From contig CADBXL010000013.1 of assembly GCA_902798615.1 (NCBI GenBank), forward strand, positions 171,399 through 235,398: a stretch of 64,000 nt of DNA. Direction: 5' to 3'. The DNA comes from an uncultured Bacteroidales bacterium. Its GTDB lineage: Bacteria; Bacteroidota; Bacteroidia; Bacteroidales; Bacteroidaceae. Below are positions 50,694 through 58,317 of the stretch, piece after piece. The translations under genes and the position numbers were made by a program. The notes below the pieces were generated by a model. That model was not told the DNA's origin, did no database searches, and saw only the letters and a list, made by a program, of their open reading frames with translations. The first letter of the stretch is position 1. The number at the start of each line of letters is the position of its first letter.

Positions 50694-51839
50694 ATGTCAT
50701 ATAATCAACAGACAATAAAACTAAATAAGGCGCGTGCCGAGGTGTATGTATTCGACAATGGCTCTGAGGTGCGCGAGGCTCATGCGATGATCCATGCGGA
50801 TAACATCGGGATGACATACAAGGAGCAACTTGATGCCGTTCTTGATGCCTATGCCTCTTTGCGCGAGGATCTTCTCAAGGGATATGTAGCCGTTTTCAAG
50901 CGTTACTATCTTAGCGATTCTGCCAACCAAGCAGAAATGGTTTTGGAGCGTGAAACAAAGGAATGTGCTATATCTGTAATTGAACAGCCACCTCTCGACG
51001 GCACAAAGATTGCCATCTGGGTATATATGATGACCGGTGTGGAGACTCGTGTCTCTGAAAGCGGTCTCTATGAGGTTAAGCAAGGCAAATACCGCCACCT
51101 ATGGAATGGAAGTGCCTATAACATGGCAGCAAGTAGCGAGTACCAGACTCATCACCTTCTCGAAGAATACATCTCCCAACTGGAAAAGGAAGGTTGTACT
51201 CTCGAAAAGAACTGCATCCGCACTTGGTTCTTCGTGGCTAACGTGGATCTGAACTATGGTGGTGTGGTTCGTGCTCGTAATCATGTGTTCTTCCATCAAG
51301 GCTTGACAAACCAAACTCATTTCATAGCCTCTACAGGCATAGGCGGCCGTCAGGCTGATCCTAATGTCCTTGTGCAGCTCGACAACTATGCCGTTGACGG
51401 AATAAGCAAGGAGCAGATAAAATATCTCTACGCCCCAACCCACCTAAACCGCACAAGCGACTATGGCGTCAGCTTCGAGCGTGGCACATACGTTGACTAT
51501 GAGGATAGAAGGCACGTATTCATAAGTGGTACGGCAAGTATCGACAACAAGGGTATGGTTGTTCACGTAGGTGATATCGTCCGTCAGACGGAGCGTATGC
51601 TTGAGAATATCGAGGTTCTTCTTGCCGAGGCTGAATGTACTTGGGACAACGTGAGCGAGATGTCCGTCTATCTCCGTGATGTGGCCGACTATGATATCGT
51701 TAGCAAGATGTTCGCAGAGCGATTCCCTAACAAGCCTTACGTCATCGTCCTTGCTCCTGTCTGTCGCCCGGGCTGGCTGATAGAGACGGAGTGTATGGCA
51801 ATCGCCCCTCACCCGTCCTGCGGACACCCTCTCCCCTAA
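50694..51839 (+). CDS. Rid/YjgF-family protein with repeat-derived C-terminus
   Basis: A 381-residue protein. The C-terminal third (RRHVFISGTASIDNKGMVVHVGDI...NVSEMSVYLRDVADYDIVSKMF...RPGWLIETECMAIAP) is a RidA/YjgF fold; the first part is a second, diverged Rid-like domain, as in FkbO/Hyg5-type chorismate-converting proteins. Enamine/imine deaminase or related activity is possible, but the substrate is unknown. After the Rid domain should have ended, the last residues PHPSCGHPLP are encoded by a family P2 palindrome, which also provides the stop codon. Confidence 0.8.
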   Translation: MSYNQQTIKLNKARAEVYVFDNGSEVREAHAMIHADNIGMTYKEQLDAVLDAYASLREDLLKGYVAVFKRYYLSDSANQAEMVLERETKECAISVIEQPPLDGTKIAIWVYMMTGVETRVSESGLYEVKQGKYRHLWNGSAYNMAASSEYQTHHLLEEYISQLEKEGCTLEKNCIRTWFFVANVDLNYGGVVRARNHVFFHQGLTNQTHFIASTGIGGRQADPNVLVQLDNYAVDGISKEQIKYLYAPTHLNRTSDYGVSFERGTYVDYEDRRHVFISGTASIDNKGMVVHVGDIVRQTERMLENIEVLLAEAECTWDNVSEMSVYLRDVADYDIVSKMFAERFPNKPYVIVLAPVCRPGWLIETECMAIAPHPSCGHPLP

Positions 51840-51857
51840 GGGCGAGGGAGAAGTTAC
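51803..51857 (+). repeat. Family P2 inverted end, left copy (no DUF559 inside)
   Basis: CGCCCCTCACC, a GTCC / GGAC inner hairpin, ACACCCTCTCCCC, AAGGGCGAGGGAG, AAGTTAC. Compared with 23032-23087 the outer and inner blocks are the same and only the small hairpin differs. It runs into the end of the Rid gene. Confidence 0.85.
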
Positions 51858-51885
51858 ATTTTTATCGCTAAAAAGATATAAACCC

Positions 51886-51930
51886 AAATGCCGCTTATGG
51901 AAATCCATTAAGGAACCATAAGCGGCATTT
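51886..51930 (+). terminator. Family T terminator between the two P2 ends
   Basis: AAATGCCGCTTATGG pairs with CCATAAGCGGCATTT. It serves the Rid gene and is enclosed by the P2 inverted pair. Confidence 0.8.
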
Positions 51931-51964
51931 ATATATTTATCAACGCCCCCATTGATTAGAAGTA

Positions 51965-52020
51965 GTAACTTCCCCCTCGCCCCTTGGGGAGAGGGTGTCA
52001 CGTAGTGACGGGTGAGGGGC
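51965..52020 (-). repeat. Family P2 inverted end, right copy
   Basis: GTAACTTCCCCCTCGCCCC, GGGGAGAGGGTGTCACG, GTGACGGGTGAGGGGC, the inverted partner of 51803-51857. It lies 14 bp from the end of fabI. Confidence 0.85.
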
Positions 52021-52034
52021 CGCAGGTTAGGCTT

Positions 52035-52898
52035 TTATCCATATATAATCTTTCCCGTCTCCTGATCTGTATTCTCAGGGATGAAGCTCTTGTTATACTG
52101 AGTCATGCCACGGAGAGACATACCCATGTTAGAGAAACCACCATCGTGGAAGAGAGTCTGCATAGTAACCTTACGGGTAAGGTCAGAGAACATAACCACA
52201 CAATAGTCGGCACACTCATCAGCACTTGCGTTGCCTAGAGGAGACATACGGTCAGCATAGTCAAGCATACCGTCGAAGCCCTTGATACCGCCACCAGCAG
52301 TCGTCATGGTAGGAGACTGAGAGATTGTATTTACACGAACACCCTTCTCACGACCATAGATATAACCGAAAGAACGTGCAATAGACTCAAGCAAAGCCTT
52401 AGCGTCAGCCATATCATTATAACCGAAGAATGTGCGATGAGAAGCAACGTATGTGAGAGCAAGGATGGAACCGTATTCTGCAATAGCGTCAAGCTTCTTT
52501 GCAACCTGAATCATCTTATGGAAAGAGATAGCAGAGATGTCGAGAGTCTTGTCAAGGAAGCTATAGTCAAGATCATCGTATGTGCGTTTCTTTCGCATAT
52601 TCATAGACATAGCGCATGAGTGAAGAACGAAATCGATCTTTCCACCGAGAGCCTTCTGAGCCTCCACGAAGAGATTCTCAAGATCCTCAACGCTTGTAGC
52701 GTCTGCTGGAATGATTACTGCATTGGTCTTCTTTGCAAGCTCGTCGATAGTACCCATACGACATGCAACAGCAGTGTTAGTGAGAACGATCTGTGCGCCC
52801 TCTTCAACGGCACGCTCAGCAACCTTCCAAGCGATAGACTGGTCATTAAGTGCGCCGAAGATGATTCCGCGCTTGCCCTTAAGTAAATTGTAAGACAT
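52035..52898 (-). CDS. fabI: Enoyl-ACP reductase (NADH), FabI
   Basis: A 287-residue SDR-fold enzyme performing the last reduction of each fatty-acid elongation cycle. Signatures: GKRGIIFGALNDQSIAWKVA (divergent nucleotide-binding start typical of FabI), catalytic Tyr/Lys region GYNDMADAKALLESIAR, substrate loop RVNTISQSPTMTTAGGGIKG and C-terminal QTLFHDGGFSNMGMS. Length is normal. It has a -7-like TAACTTTG at 53011-53004 about 105 bases upstream. It is monocistronic. Confidence 0.93.
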   Translation of the reverse strand: MSYNLLKGKRGIIFGALNDQSIAWKVAERAVEEGAQIVLTNTAVACRMGTIDELAKKTNAVIIPADATSVEDLENLFVEAQKALGGKIDFVLHSCAMSMNMRKKRTYDDLDYSFLDKTLDISAISFHKMIQVAKKLDAIAEYGSILALTYVASHRTFFGYNDMADAKALLESIARSFGYIYGREKGVRVNTISQSPTMTTAGGGIKGFDGMLDYADRMSPLGNASADECADYCVVMFSDLTRKVTMQTLFHDGGFSNMGMSLRGMTQYNKSFIPENTDQETGKIIYG

Positions 52899-53003
52899 TT
52901 TTGTTATCTGAATTTATAAAATATATTAGTCTTTTAAATGTAACTATATGGAAAGAAGTGTAATTATGCTCTAAAAATAGTGCACACTTTATATTTCCGT
53001 GTG

Positions 53004-53011
53004 CAAAGTTA
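53004..53011 (-). promoter_or_regulatory. Probable -7 box of fabI
   Basis: The minus strand reads TAACTTTG with TTGT about 20 bp upstream. Confidence 0.55.
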
Positions 53012-53215
53012 CTAATAAAATTGTGTACGTACAACAATTTTCAAGAAAAAATACAATAAATATTCGTTATTTCTACATTTTTCAACCATTATCCTGCATT
53101 TACAGCCTATTTTTCATGATTTTCCTCACAAAACAGCCTATTTCATACCCAAGTTACACTCATAAAATTAATGCGATATTAATGTACATTAACGCGAATT
53201 CGACCAATTATAATT

Positions 53216-53367
53216 GTCTAGCAGCAAGCTGCTTTTTAACTGACAATAATTACCAATCTGCGCAATCTTTTTCCATAAATTTTCATTTTTATTGGCTGAA
53301 GATTGGCAAGATTGGTAATTATTGTCAGTTCAAGCACCAAAGGTGCGAATTCGTCGAACTCACGTTA
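53216..53367. repeat. Iteron hairpin B2 with family S tail
   Basis: The arms 53238-53269 and 53299-53330 pair almost perfectly (AACTGACAATAATTACCAAT / ATTGGTAATTATTGTCAGTT), preceded by AGCAGCAAGCTGC and followed by GTCGAACTCACGTTA (53352-53366). It is homologous to B1 at 33315-33418. Confidence 0.72.
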
Positions 53368-53645
53368 CATTATATGTTTTCACTTCGTGAGGAAACATTG
53401 ATTAACGTTAGTTCTATGAAAAAGGGAAACGGATTAATCCGATTTATCTGATGGCTGGCGCAGTATTATTTGTACGATCAATTTCAGATAAATCATATAC
53501 ATCCGTTTCCTTATTCTTTTCAACTGTTAAATCATAAAGAAATCTGTTTTGATGAAAAATTCATGGAGATTTGTCGAAGACTCTCTGACCATATGGGAAG
53601 TAACTCGCATTTGTAATCCGTAAATACGAATCCAAAGCAAGTCCT

Positions 53646-53766
53646 ATGCAACTCCCTACCAAACTCGATGCAACTCCCATTTTTCGCCTATTCTATGGAA
53701 CGGACTTGCAACGGCTTTGGAACGGTATTACAACGGACTTAGAGCGAAGGAAGAGCGAAGGCATAA
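53646..53766 (+). repeat. Family E element
   Basis: CTACCAAACTCGATGCAACT, ATGGAACGGACTTGCAACGG, TACAACGGACTTAGAGCG, GGAAGAGCGAAGGC. It combines words of the 9188/17049 copies with those of the 30431/40035 copies, linking them as one family. Confidence 0.55.
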
Positions 53767-53892
53767 CGAACCGTTTAGTTGCTCACCTTTACAGAAAGAA
53801 AAACAGAATTTTGACACCACTCTGCAACTCGTCATCCATAACGCCGTAATAAAGTGAGCATCAGATAATTACACAGGTGATTCATTTTAATC

Positions 53893-54169
53893 CACTCGTC
53901 ACCCACTCATCACCCTTAAGTAGTATATCATTCTGATATAGAGTTACTTGCAAAGACGATTCACTCGTCACCCTAAAAATGGGTGACGAGTGGTGAGAGG
54001 GTAAAATATGCATGTAATATTCATATTATCAATAAGATACACGGATTTGGGTGATGAATCGGGTGACGAGTGGTGTAGGGTGAATTGGCGTTGCAAACCT
54101 CAATGTCACAACGATTTACAGCGTTACGGGTGACGAGTGACGAGTTTTTTCAAAACTCTTTTTCTGAAT
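53893..54169. repeat. Iteron island D (two inverted copies, GGGTGACGAGTG arrays)
   Basis: Arrays of GGGTGACGAGTG / GGGTGATGA words flank spacers containing AGTTACTTGCAAA (53942-53954, minus copy) and GTTGCAAAC (54090-54098, plus copy). The plus copy ends TTTTTTCAAAACTCTTTTTC, TGAA. A perfect hairpin ACTCGTCACCC / GGGTGACGAGT lies at 53963-53991. The layout matches island A. Confidence 0.7.
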
Positions 54170-54210
54170 TGTAAATTCAACCATATAGGTTGCTATTTTT
54201 CATGCAAATA

Positions 54211-54242
54211 TTTGGAGAAATCAGAATTTATGATTATTTTTG
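54211..54242 (+). promoter_or_regulatory. Promoter of the leader RNA / LRR gene
   Basis: TTTG (54211-54214), 20 bp, TATTTTTG (54235-54242). It predicts a transcript start near 54248 and therefore a leader of about 390 bases before the ATG at 54639. Confidence 0.75.
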
Positions 54243-54247
54243 CACGC

Positions 54248-54638
54248 AGAAAGTGTTAACAAACATATATTAACCCATAAAAACAATTAATAAGAAACAG
54301 AAAGCAATTCGTAATTAATCAAACGAACGGTAACCGTTCCCCTTGTGCAAAATCAGTATCAGATACTGACGGATGTGCTAAAGTTAATTTACTAATTCCA
54401 TTAACTACGGGTGAGCGACAACCGATTCTCTCGACATAAATAATACATGAGCTATTTGCTCTTGTTCTCTCTTATTCGAAATCGCCAGTTTCAAGCAACG
54501 AGAACAAGCAAGTGAAAAGTTCCATGTCTGCTATGGGCATGGGCTTTTCCGAAACTTGTCAGTTGCGTGGTGTTTGGCGATACCAGAATAAGAGGACGAG
54601 GATTTTCGGAAAGTCTGCGCCCTTTTATTTTTTATACT
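54248..54638 (+). ncRNA. Long structured leader RNA with pseudoknot-like pairing
   Basis: Pairings visible: GAACGGT / ACCGTTC (54325-54339); TCAGTAT / ATACTGA (54353-54369); GTTAAT / ATTAAC (54383-54405); CTTGTTCTC (54461-54469) with GAGAACAAG (54500-54508); CTTATTC (54471-54477) with GAATAAG (54586-54592); ATCGCCA (54481-54487) with TGGCGAT (54575-54581); GAAAAG-CCATG with CATGG-CTTTTC (54514-54549). The fourth pair crosses the fifth and sixth, giving a pseudoknot or two exclusive states. The RNA ends about 45 bases before the LRR start codon. It could be a cis-regulatory leader or an independent RNA. Confidence 0.6.
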
Positions 54639-55454
54639 ATGAAAAAGATCTTAACACTTATATTCCTTAGCGTTTTTTGCTTGAATGCGATTAACGCATA
54701 TGTTTCATGGGAATTAGAAGGTAATACGCTTATTATCTCTGGAACAGGAAATATGAAGAATTATACTTCTATTCAGATTCCTTGGTCTTCTCAACGAGAA
54801 AGTATAAAGAACGTTATAATCAAGAATGGTGTGACAAGCATCTGTGCCCAAGCTTTTGAGAATTGTTCAAATCTAACCTCTGTAACCATACCTAATAGCG
54901 TAACAAACATTGAACGTAGGGCTTTTGAGAATTGTCAAAATCTAACCTCCGTAACCATACCTAATAGCGTAACAAACATTGACTATGGCGCATTTTGGGG
55001 GTGTTCAAGTCTAACATCCATAACCATACCTAATAGTGTAACCTGGATTGCTGCCGATGCATTTGGAGCCTGTTCTGGTCTTACCTCTATTAAGGTGGAG
55101 TCTGGTAATGTATCTTATGATAGTAGGAATAATTGTAATGCAATAATTAGAAAAAGCGACAATGTTCTTATTTATGGATGCAAGAACACAATTATTCCGA
55201 ATAGTGTTACAAGTATTGAGACTAGTGCATTTGGGAGGTGTTCAGGCCTTACCTCAATAAACATACCTAATAGTGTGACAAGTATTGGTATTAGCGCATT
55301 TCGTGCTTGTTCTGGGCTTACTTCAATAAACATACCTAATAGTGTAACAAGTATCGGAAGTGGAGCATTTGAGGATTGTTCAGGGCTTACCTCCATAACA
55401 ATCCCCAATAGTGTTACAAACATTGGGGATGGTGCATTTTCCGGTTGTATTTAG
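54639..55454 (+). CDS. BspA-like leucine-rich-repeat surface protein, short
   Basis: A 271-residue protein with a signal peptide (KKILTLIFLSVFCLNAINAY) and a short beta segment, followed by eight or so LRR_5 (TpLRR) repeats of about 23 residues with the pattern LTSxTIPNSVTxIxxxAFxxCS. BspA-type proteins mediate adhesion. The chain stops within a repeat (GAFSGCI) with no C-terminal secretion tail, so it is either truncated or a short cassette. The repeats are nearly identical at DNA level, so recombination could expand or shorten them. The start at 54639 is chosen because it begins the signal peptide. Confidence 0.83.
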   Translation: MKKILTLIFLSVFCLNAINAYVSWELEGNTLIISGTGNMKNYTSIQIPWSSQRESIKNVIIKNGVTSICAQAFENCSNLTSVTIPNSVTNIERRAFENCQNLTSVTIPNSVTNIDYGAFWGCSSLTSITIPNSVTWIAADAFGACSGLTSIKVESGNVSYDSRNNCNAIIRKSDNVLIYGCKNTIIPNSVTSIETSAFGRCSGLTSINIPNSVTSIGISAFRACSGLTSINIPNSVTSIGSGAFEDCSGLTSITIPNSVTNIGDGAFSGCI

Positions 55455-55802
55455 AGCCTTATAAACTACTATGAACAACACAAAATAACCAAGTATAAAG
55501 CACTGTAACACAATAACTTTTAGATTTTAACACTTCAAGAGCTGTTTTTGGTTGCTTCGGAAATTCCCATTATTTTTGCAACGTATTTCTACCGCAGGGA
55601 ATTTACAAGGCTTTATTTTTGCAACATCGTGGAGAAAGTTGACAATAGTTGACGACAGATTACAATGGTTGACAGATTTATGGTCTGCTTTTGAGTAATG
55701 CGACATCGTGGAAAAAGTTGACAACGATTGACGATAGTTTACTTGTGATTACTTGCGGAGAGGTACAACAAAAAGAATGTTGAACCAACAAATATTGCAA
55801 GT
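55455..55802 (+). repeat. Boundary region with two ~40-bp direct repeats
   Basis: GACATCGTGGA(G/A)AAAGTTGACAA starts two direct repeats at 55621-55663 and 55700-55742, 79 bp apart, rich in TTGAC(G/A) words. Two TATTTTTGCAAC stretches (about 55570 and 55612) resemble -7 boxes. It lies just upstream of the first gene of the integrated element and may hold an attachment site or iterons. Confidence 0.5.
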
Positions 55803-56765
55803 ATGCCAAAGACAAGAAAGTGTGCCTATTGTGGCAAGGTTTTCACTACAAACAGCGGAATACAGAAGTATTGCTCGGAGGAATGTGCCGAGCAAGCAAA
55901 GGAAAGCAGAAAGAAAAAGCAAAAGGATTTCTTTCGGGCTGTTGAGCCTGTTATGGAACTCCAGCAACAGGAGTACCTGACCTTTTCCAAAGCAGCCATT
56001 CTTCTTGGCTGTACCCGTCAGTATGTCTATAAACTTGTTGAGCAAGGGAAGTTGCCAGCCTCTCGGTTGAGCAGCCGCATGGCTCTTGTCCGTCGGAGTG
56101 ACATTGAAAGGATGTTTGAAGGGAACCCTTACAATCGTGTTCTTCCTTGTTCTGTACCGAAGTCTTCCGTTGCCAAGAAATTAAAAGGAACGACAAAGAA
56201 AGATGTTCGTGAAGAACGCACAACAGATGATGTCCTTGAATACATCTCTGGCGAGGAAGTGATGCTGACCTACAAGGTCAAGCAGTCTTGGCTCTATGCT
56301 TCTGCCAAGCGTCATCAGATACCTATGTGCCATATTGCCGGTAAGAATTATTACAGCAAGAAGCATGTAGATGCCGTGTTAGGCACATCTGCTAACCTTG
56401 ATGCCATCGTCGATTGGCTGTCGCCACAGGAAGTGTCAGACCGTTATGGTATAAGCCGCACGGCTGTTTGTTCCTACGTCCATCGTCACAAGATACCGAC
56501 CAAGCGTGAGTATGGACAGACGTATTATTCACAAAAACACTTTGATGAACTTCGTCGCACCGACATCATTTCCGATGACCGCTACTATACATCTTCACAG
56601 GCTGCTGAAAAGTATGGATTGAACAAAGCAAATATCGTGGAGATTGTCAAAAGACACCAGATTGCAAAGGTCAAAGTGGGACGAAACAACCTACTTGTCA
56701 AGAAAGAGCTTGACAGGGTGATGGCTGACCGACTGGCGCAATTTGGCTCTTATCGGCTGCAATAA
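55803..56765 (+). CDS. DNA-binding protein with zinc finger and four tandem excisionase-like HTH modules
   Basis: A 320-residue protein. The N-terminal CAYCGKVF...KYCSEEC motif is a C2-C2 zinc finger. Four winged-HTH/MerR-like modules follow: about 58-105 (LTFSKAAILLGCTRQYVYKL), 150-190 (VMLTYKVKQSWLYASAKRHQ), 205-252 (WLSPQEVSDRYGISRTAVCS) and 262-310 (YYTSSQAAEKYGLNKANIVE). Each looks like an excisionase-type domain. Genes of this type sit beside integrases in Bacteroidota elements. It likely directs recombination or regulates the element. It is transcribed toward the integrase. Confidence 0.78.
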   Translation: MPKTRKCAYCGKVFTTNSGIQKYCSEECAEQAKESRKKKQKDFFRAVEPVMELQQQEYLTFSKAAILLGCTRQYVYKLVEQGKLPASRLSSRMALVRRSDIERMFEGNPYNRVLPCSVPKSSVAKKLKGTTKKDVREERTTDDVLEYISGEEVMLTYKVKQSWLYASAKRHQIPMCHIAGKNYYSKKHVDAVLGTSANLDAIVDWLSPQEVSDRYGISRTAVCSYVHRHKIPTKREYGQTYYSQKHFDELRRTDIISDDRYYTSSQAAEKYGLNKANIVEIVKRHQIAKVKVGRNNLLVKKELDRVMADRLAQFGSYRLQ

Positions 56766-56814
56766 CATCCTCAAATCCCAGAATCTTTGGCTGAAATCAA
56801 GTTATTCCGCAATT

Positions 56815-56873
56815 ATTCACGAGTTACCACAAATTATCATCGGCACGGGTGCATCATTCAGTTTCTTTGCACC
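56815..56873 (+). promoter_or_regulatory. Integrase control region, first of two copies
   Basis: ATTCACGAGTTACCACAA, then GGCACGGGTGCATCATTCAG and TTTCTTTGCACC. The same 59-bp layout recurs at 59351-59409 before the excisionase-type gene, suggesting one regulator controls both. Confidence 0.65.
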
Positions 56874-56932
56874 CGAAATGTGGCAACAGCCATCAGTAAT
56901 CATGAAAGTAAAACTATAAAAAGGTAGAAACT

Positions 56933-58078
56933 ATGAGTAACATCTGCAAGACCGTGACACTCCGCACACGGAAAATCAAGGGCGGAGATCAGCTGTCCTT
57001 CTATCTGGACTATTATCCTGGCTATAGGGATGAGTCCACCATGAAGGTCATGCGCCATGAATCGCTCGGCATCTATATCTATGCCAAGCCGAAGAACCAA
57101 CGTGAACGTGACTACAACGACCGTATGCGAGAGAAGGCAGAAGCCCTTCGCTGCCGTCGTTATGAGTCCATAGTCAATGAGAGGTATGACTTCTTTGACA
57201 AGGAGAAGATGAAGGGCGACTTCCTTGCCTACTTCAAGCAAAAAGCAGACAAGAAGAACTGCAAGTGGCAGCACGTCTATAAGCATTTTGCACGATTCTG
57301 TAATGACAAGTGCCGCTTCGATGAAATCAATGTGGATCTGTGCAACAAGTTCCGAGAGTATCTGTTGAATGCTCCGCAGACCATCCATACAGAGCACAAG
57401 CTTCACATCAACTCTGTGGCTGGCTATTGGTCAACTTTTAGGGCTGTACTCCATACCGCCTACAGGGAGCACAAGATTATGGAGAATCCTAACGGTTTCT
57501 TGGAGCGCATAGATACCATACCAACAGAGAAGGAACACTTGTCCAAGGATGAACTTATCAGGTTGGCTAACACTCCTTGTGAATATCCTGTACTAAAGAA
57601 AGCCTTTCTCTTTGCTTGCCTGACTGGACTCAGAAAAAGTGACATCAAGCAACTAGAATGGACTCACATACAACCTTACGGTGATGGAGGCATGTATGTC
57701 ACTCTTCGTATGCAGAAGACCAAGGAACTGGTAAACAATCCTATCAGTGACGAGGCATTGGAACTGATAGGTGGCATTGGGACAGGCAAGGTATTCGAGG
57801 GCTTTTCCGACAAGATGACTCAGACTCCATTGAAGAACTGGCTGAAAGTTGCTGGCATCACCAAGAAGATTTCGTTCCATTGCAGCCGTCACACCTTCGG
57901 TTCATTACAAGTGGATGCTGGAACAAGCGTCTATACCGTGCAGCACATGTTGGGACACAAGAACGTCGCTACTACTCAGATTTATGCTGCAATGGCAGAT
58001 GAGAGCAAGCGTGAGTCTATCAACCGCATAACATTGAAGCCGACAAAGAATGTGCAGTTGAAGATAGTCGGACAATAG
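56933..58078 (+). CDS. Tyrosine site-specific integrase
   Basis: A 381-residue phage/transposon integrase. The N-terminal Arm/SAM-like region (TVTLRTRKIKGGDQLSFYLD...) is typical of Bacteroidetes element integrases. The catalytic domain shows Arg in TGLRKSDI, Lys near MQKTKELV, H-x-x-R in HCSRHTFGS and the final HKNVATTQIYA with the nucleophilic Tyr. It would insert and excise the element. The attachment site cannot be set without a comparison genome. Confidence 0.93.
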   Translation: MSNICKTVTLRTRKIKGGDQLSFYLDYYPGYRDESTMKVMRHESLGIYIYAKPKNQRERDYNDRMREKAEALRCRRYESIVNERYDFFDKEKMKGDFLAYFKQKADKKNCKWQHVYKHFARFCNDKCRFDEINVDLCNKFREYLLNAPQTIHTEHKLHINSVAGYWSTFRAVLHTAYREHKIMENPNGFLERIDTIPTEKEHLSKDELIRLANTPCEYPVLKKAFLFACLTGLRKSDIKQLEWTHIQPYGDGGMYVTLRMQKTKELVNNPISDEALELIGGIGTGKVFEGFSDKMTQTPLKNWLKVAGITKKISFHCSRHTFGSLQVDAGTSVYTVQHMLGHKNVATTQIYAAMADESKRESINRITLKPTKNVQLKIVGQ

Positions 58079-58256
58079 CCATATCGTTTTTATTGTATTG
58101 GGAGGGGCATTGCTTCTCCCTTTTTTGTTTCTTATGTAGTAGTATTCCATCCCGTTTATAGTATGATTATTACTGCAAAATCATACTCGAAAGCCAATAA
58201 ATATTAAAACAGGACTGATTGTCGTGTCAATCATCGGCTATCGCGAATAATCGTGA

Positions 58257-58264
58257 TAACTTTG
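58257..58264 (+). promoter_or_regulatory. -7 box upstream of the element membrane-protein gene
   Basis: TAACTTTG, preceded by ATCATCGGCTATCGCGAATA. The leader to 58318 is about 50 bases. Confidence 0.55.
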
Positions 58265-58317
58265 TGGTTGCAAAACATAACAATCATAGTCAATCACAAA
58301 CAATTAGAAAACGAAAT

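Noticed and set aside
51444..52001. 185-residue minus-strand open frame overlapping the Rid gene and P2 repeats
   Set aside because: It runs antisense through a clear Rid-family gene and through palindromic repeats, has no recognisable domain and is best explained as a shadow frame.
54248..54638. Leader RNA as tmRNA, SRP RNA or RNase P RNA
   Set aside because: I could not find the tRNA-like end with CCA of tmRNA, the SRP apical GGAAG loop context, or the RNase P conserved core; identity is left open.
54567..54638. Upstream in-frame start of the LRR gene at 54567
   Set aside because: It would add 24 polar residues before the signal peptide and lies inside the structured RNA; 54639 begins a normal signal peptide.
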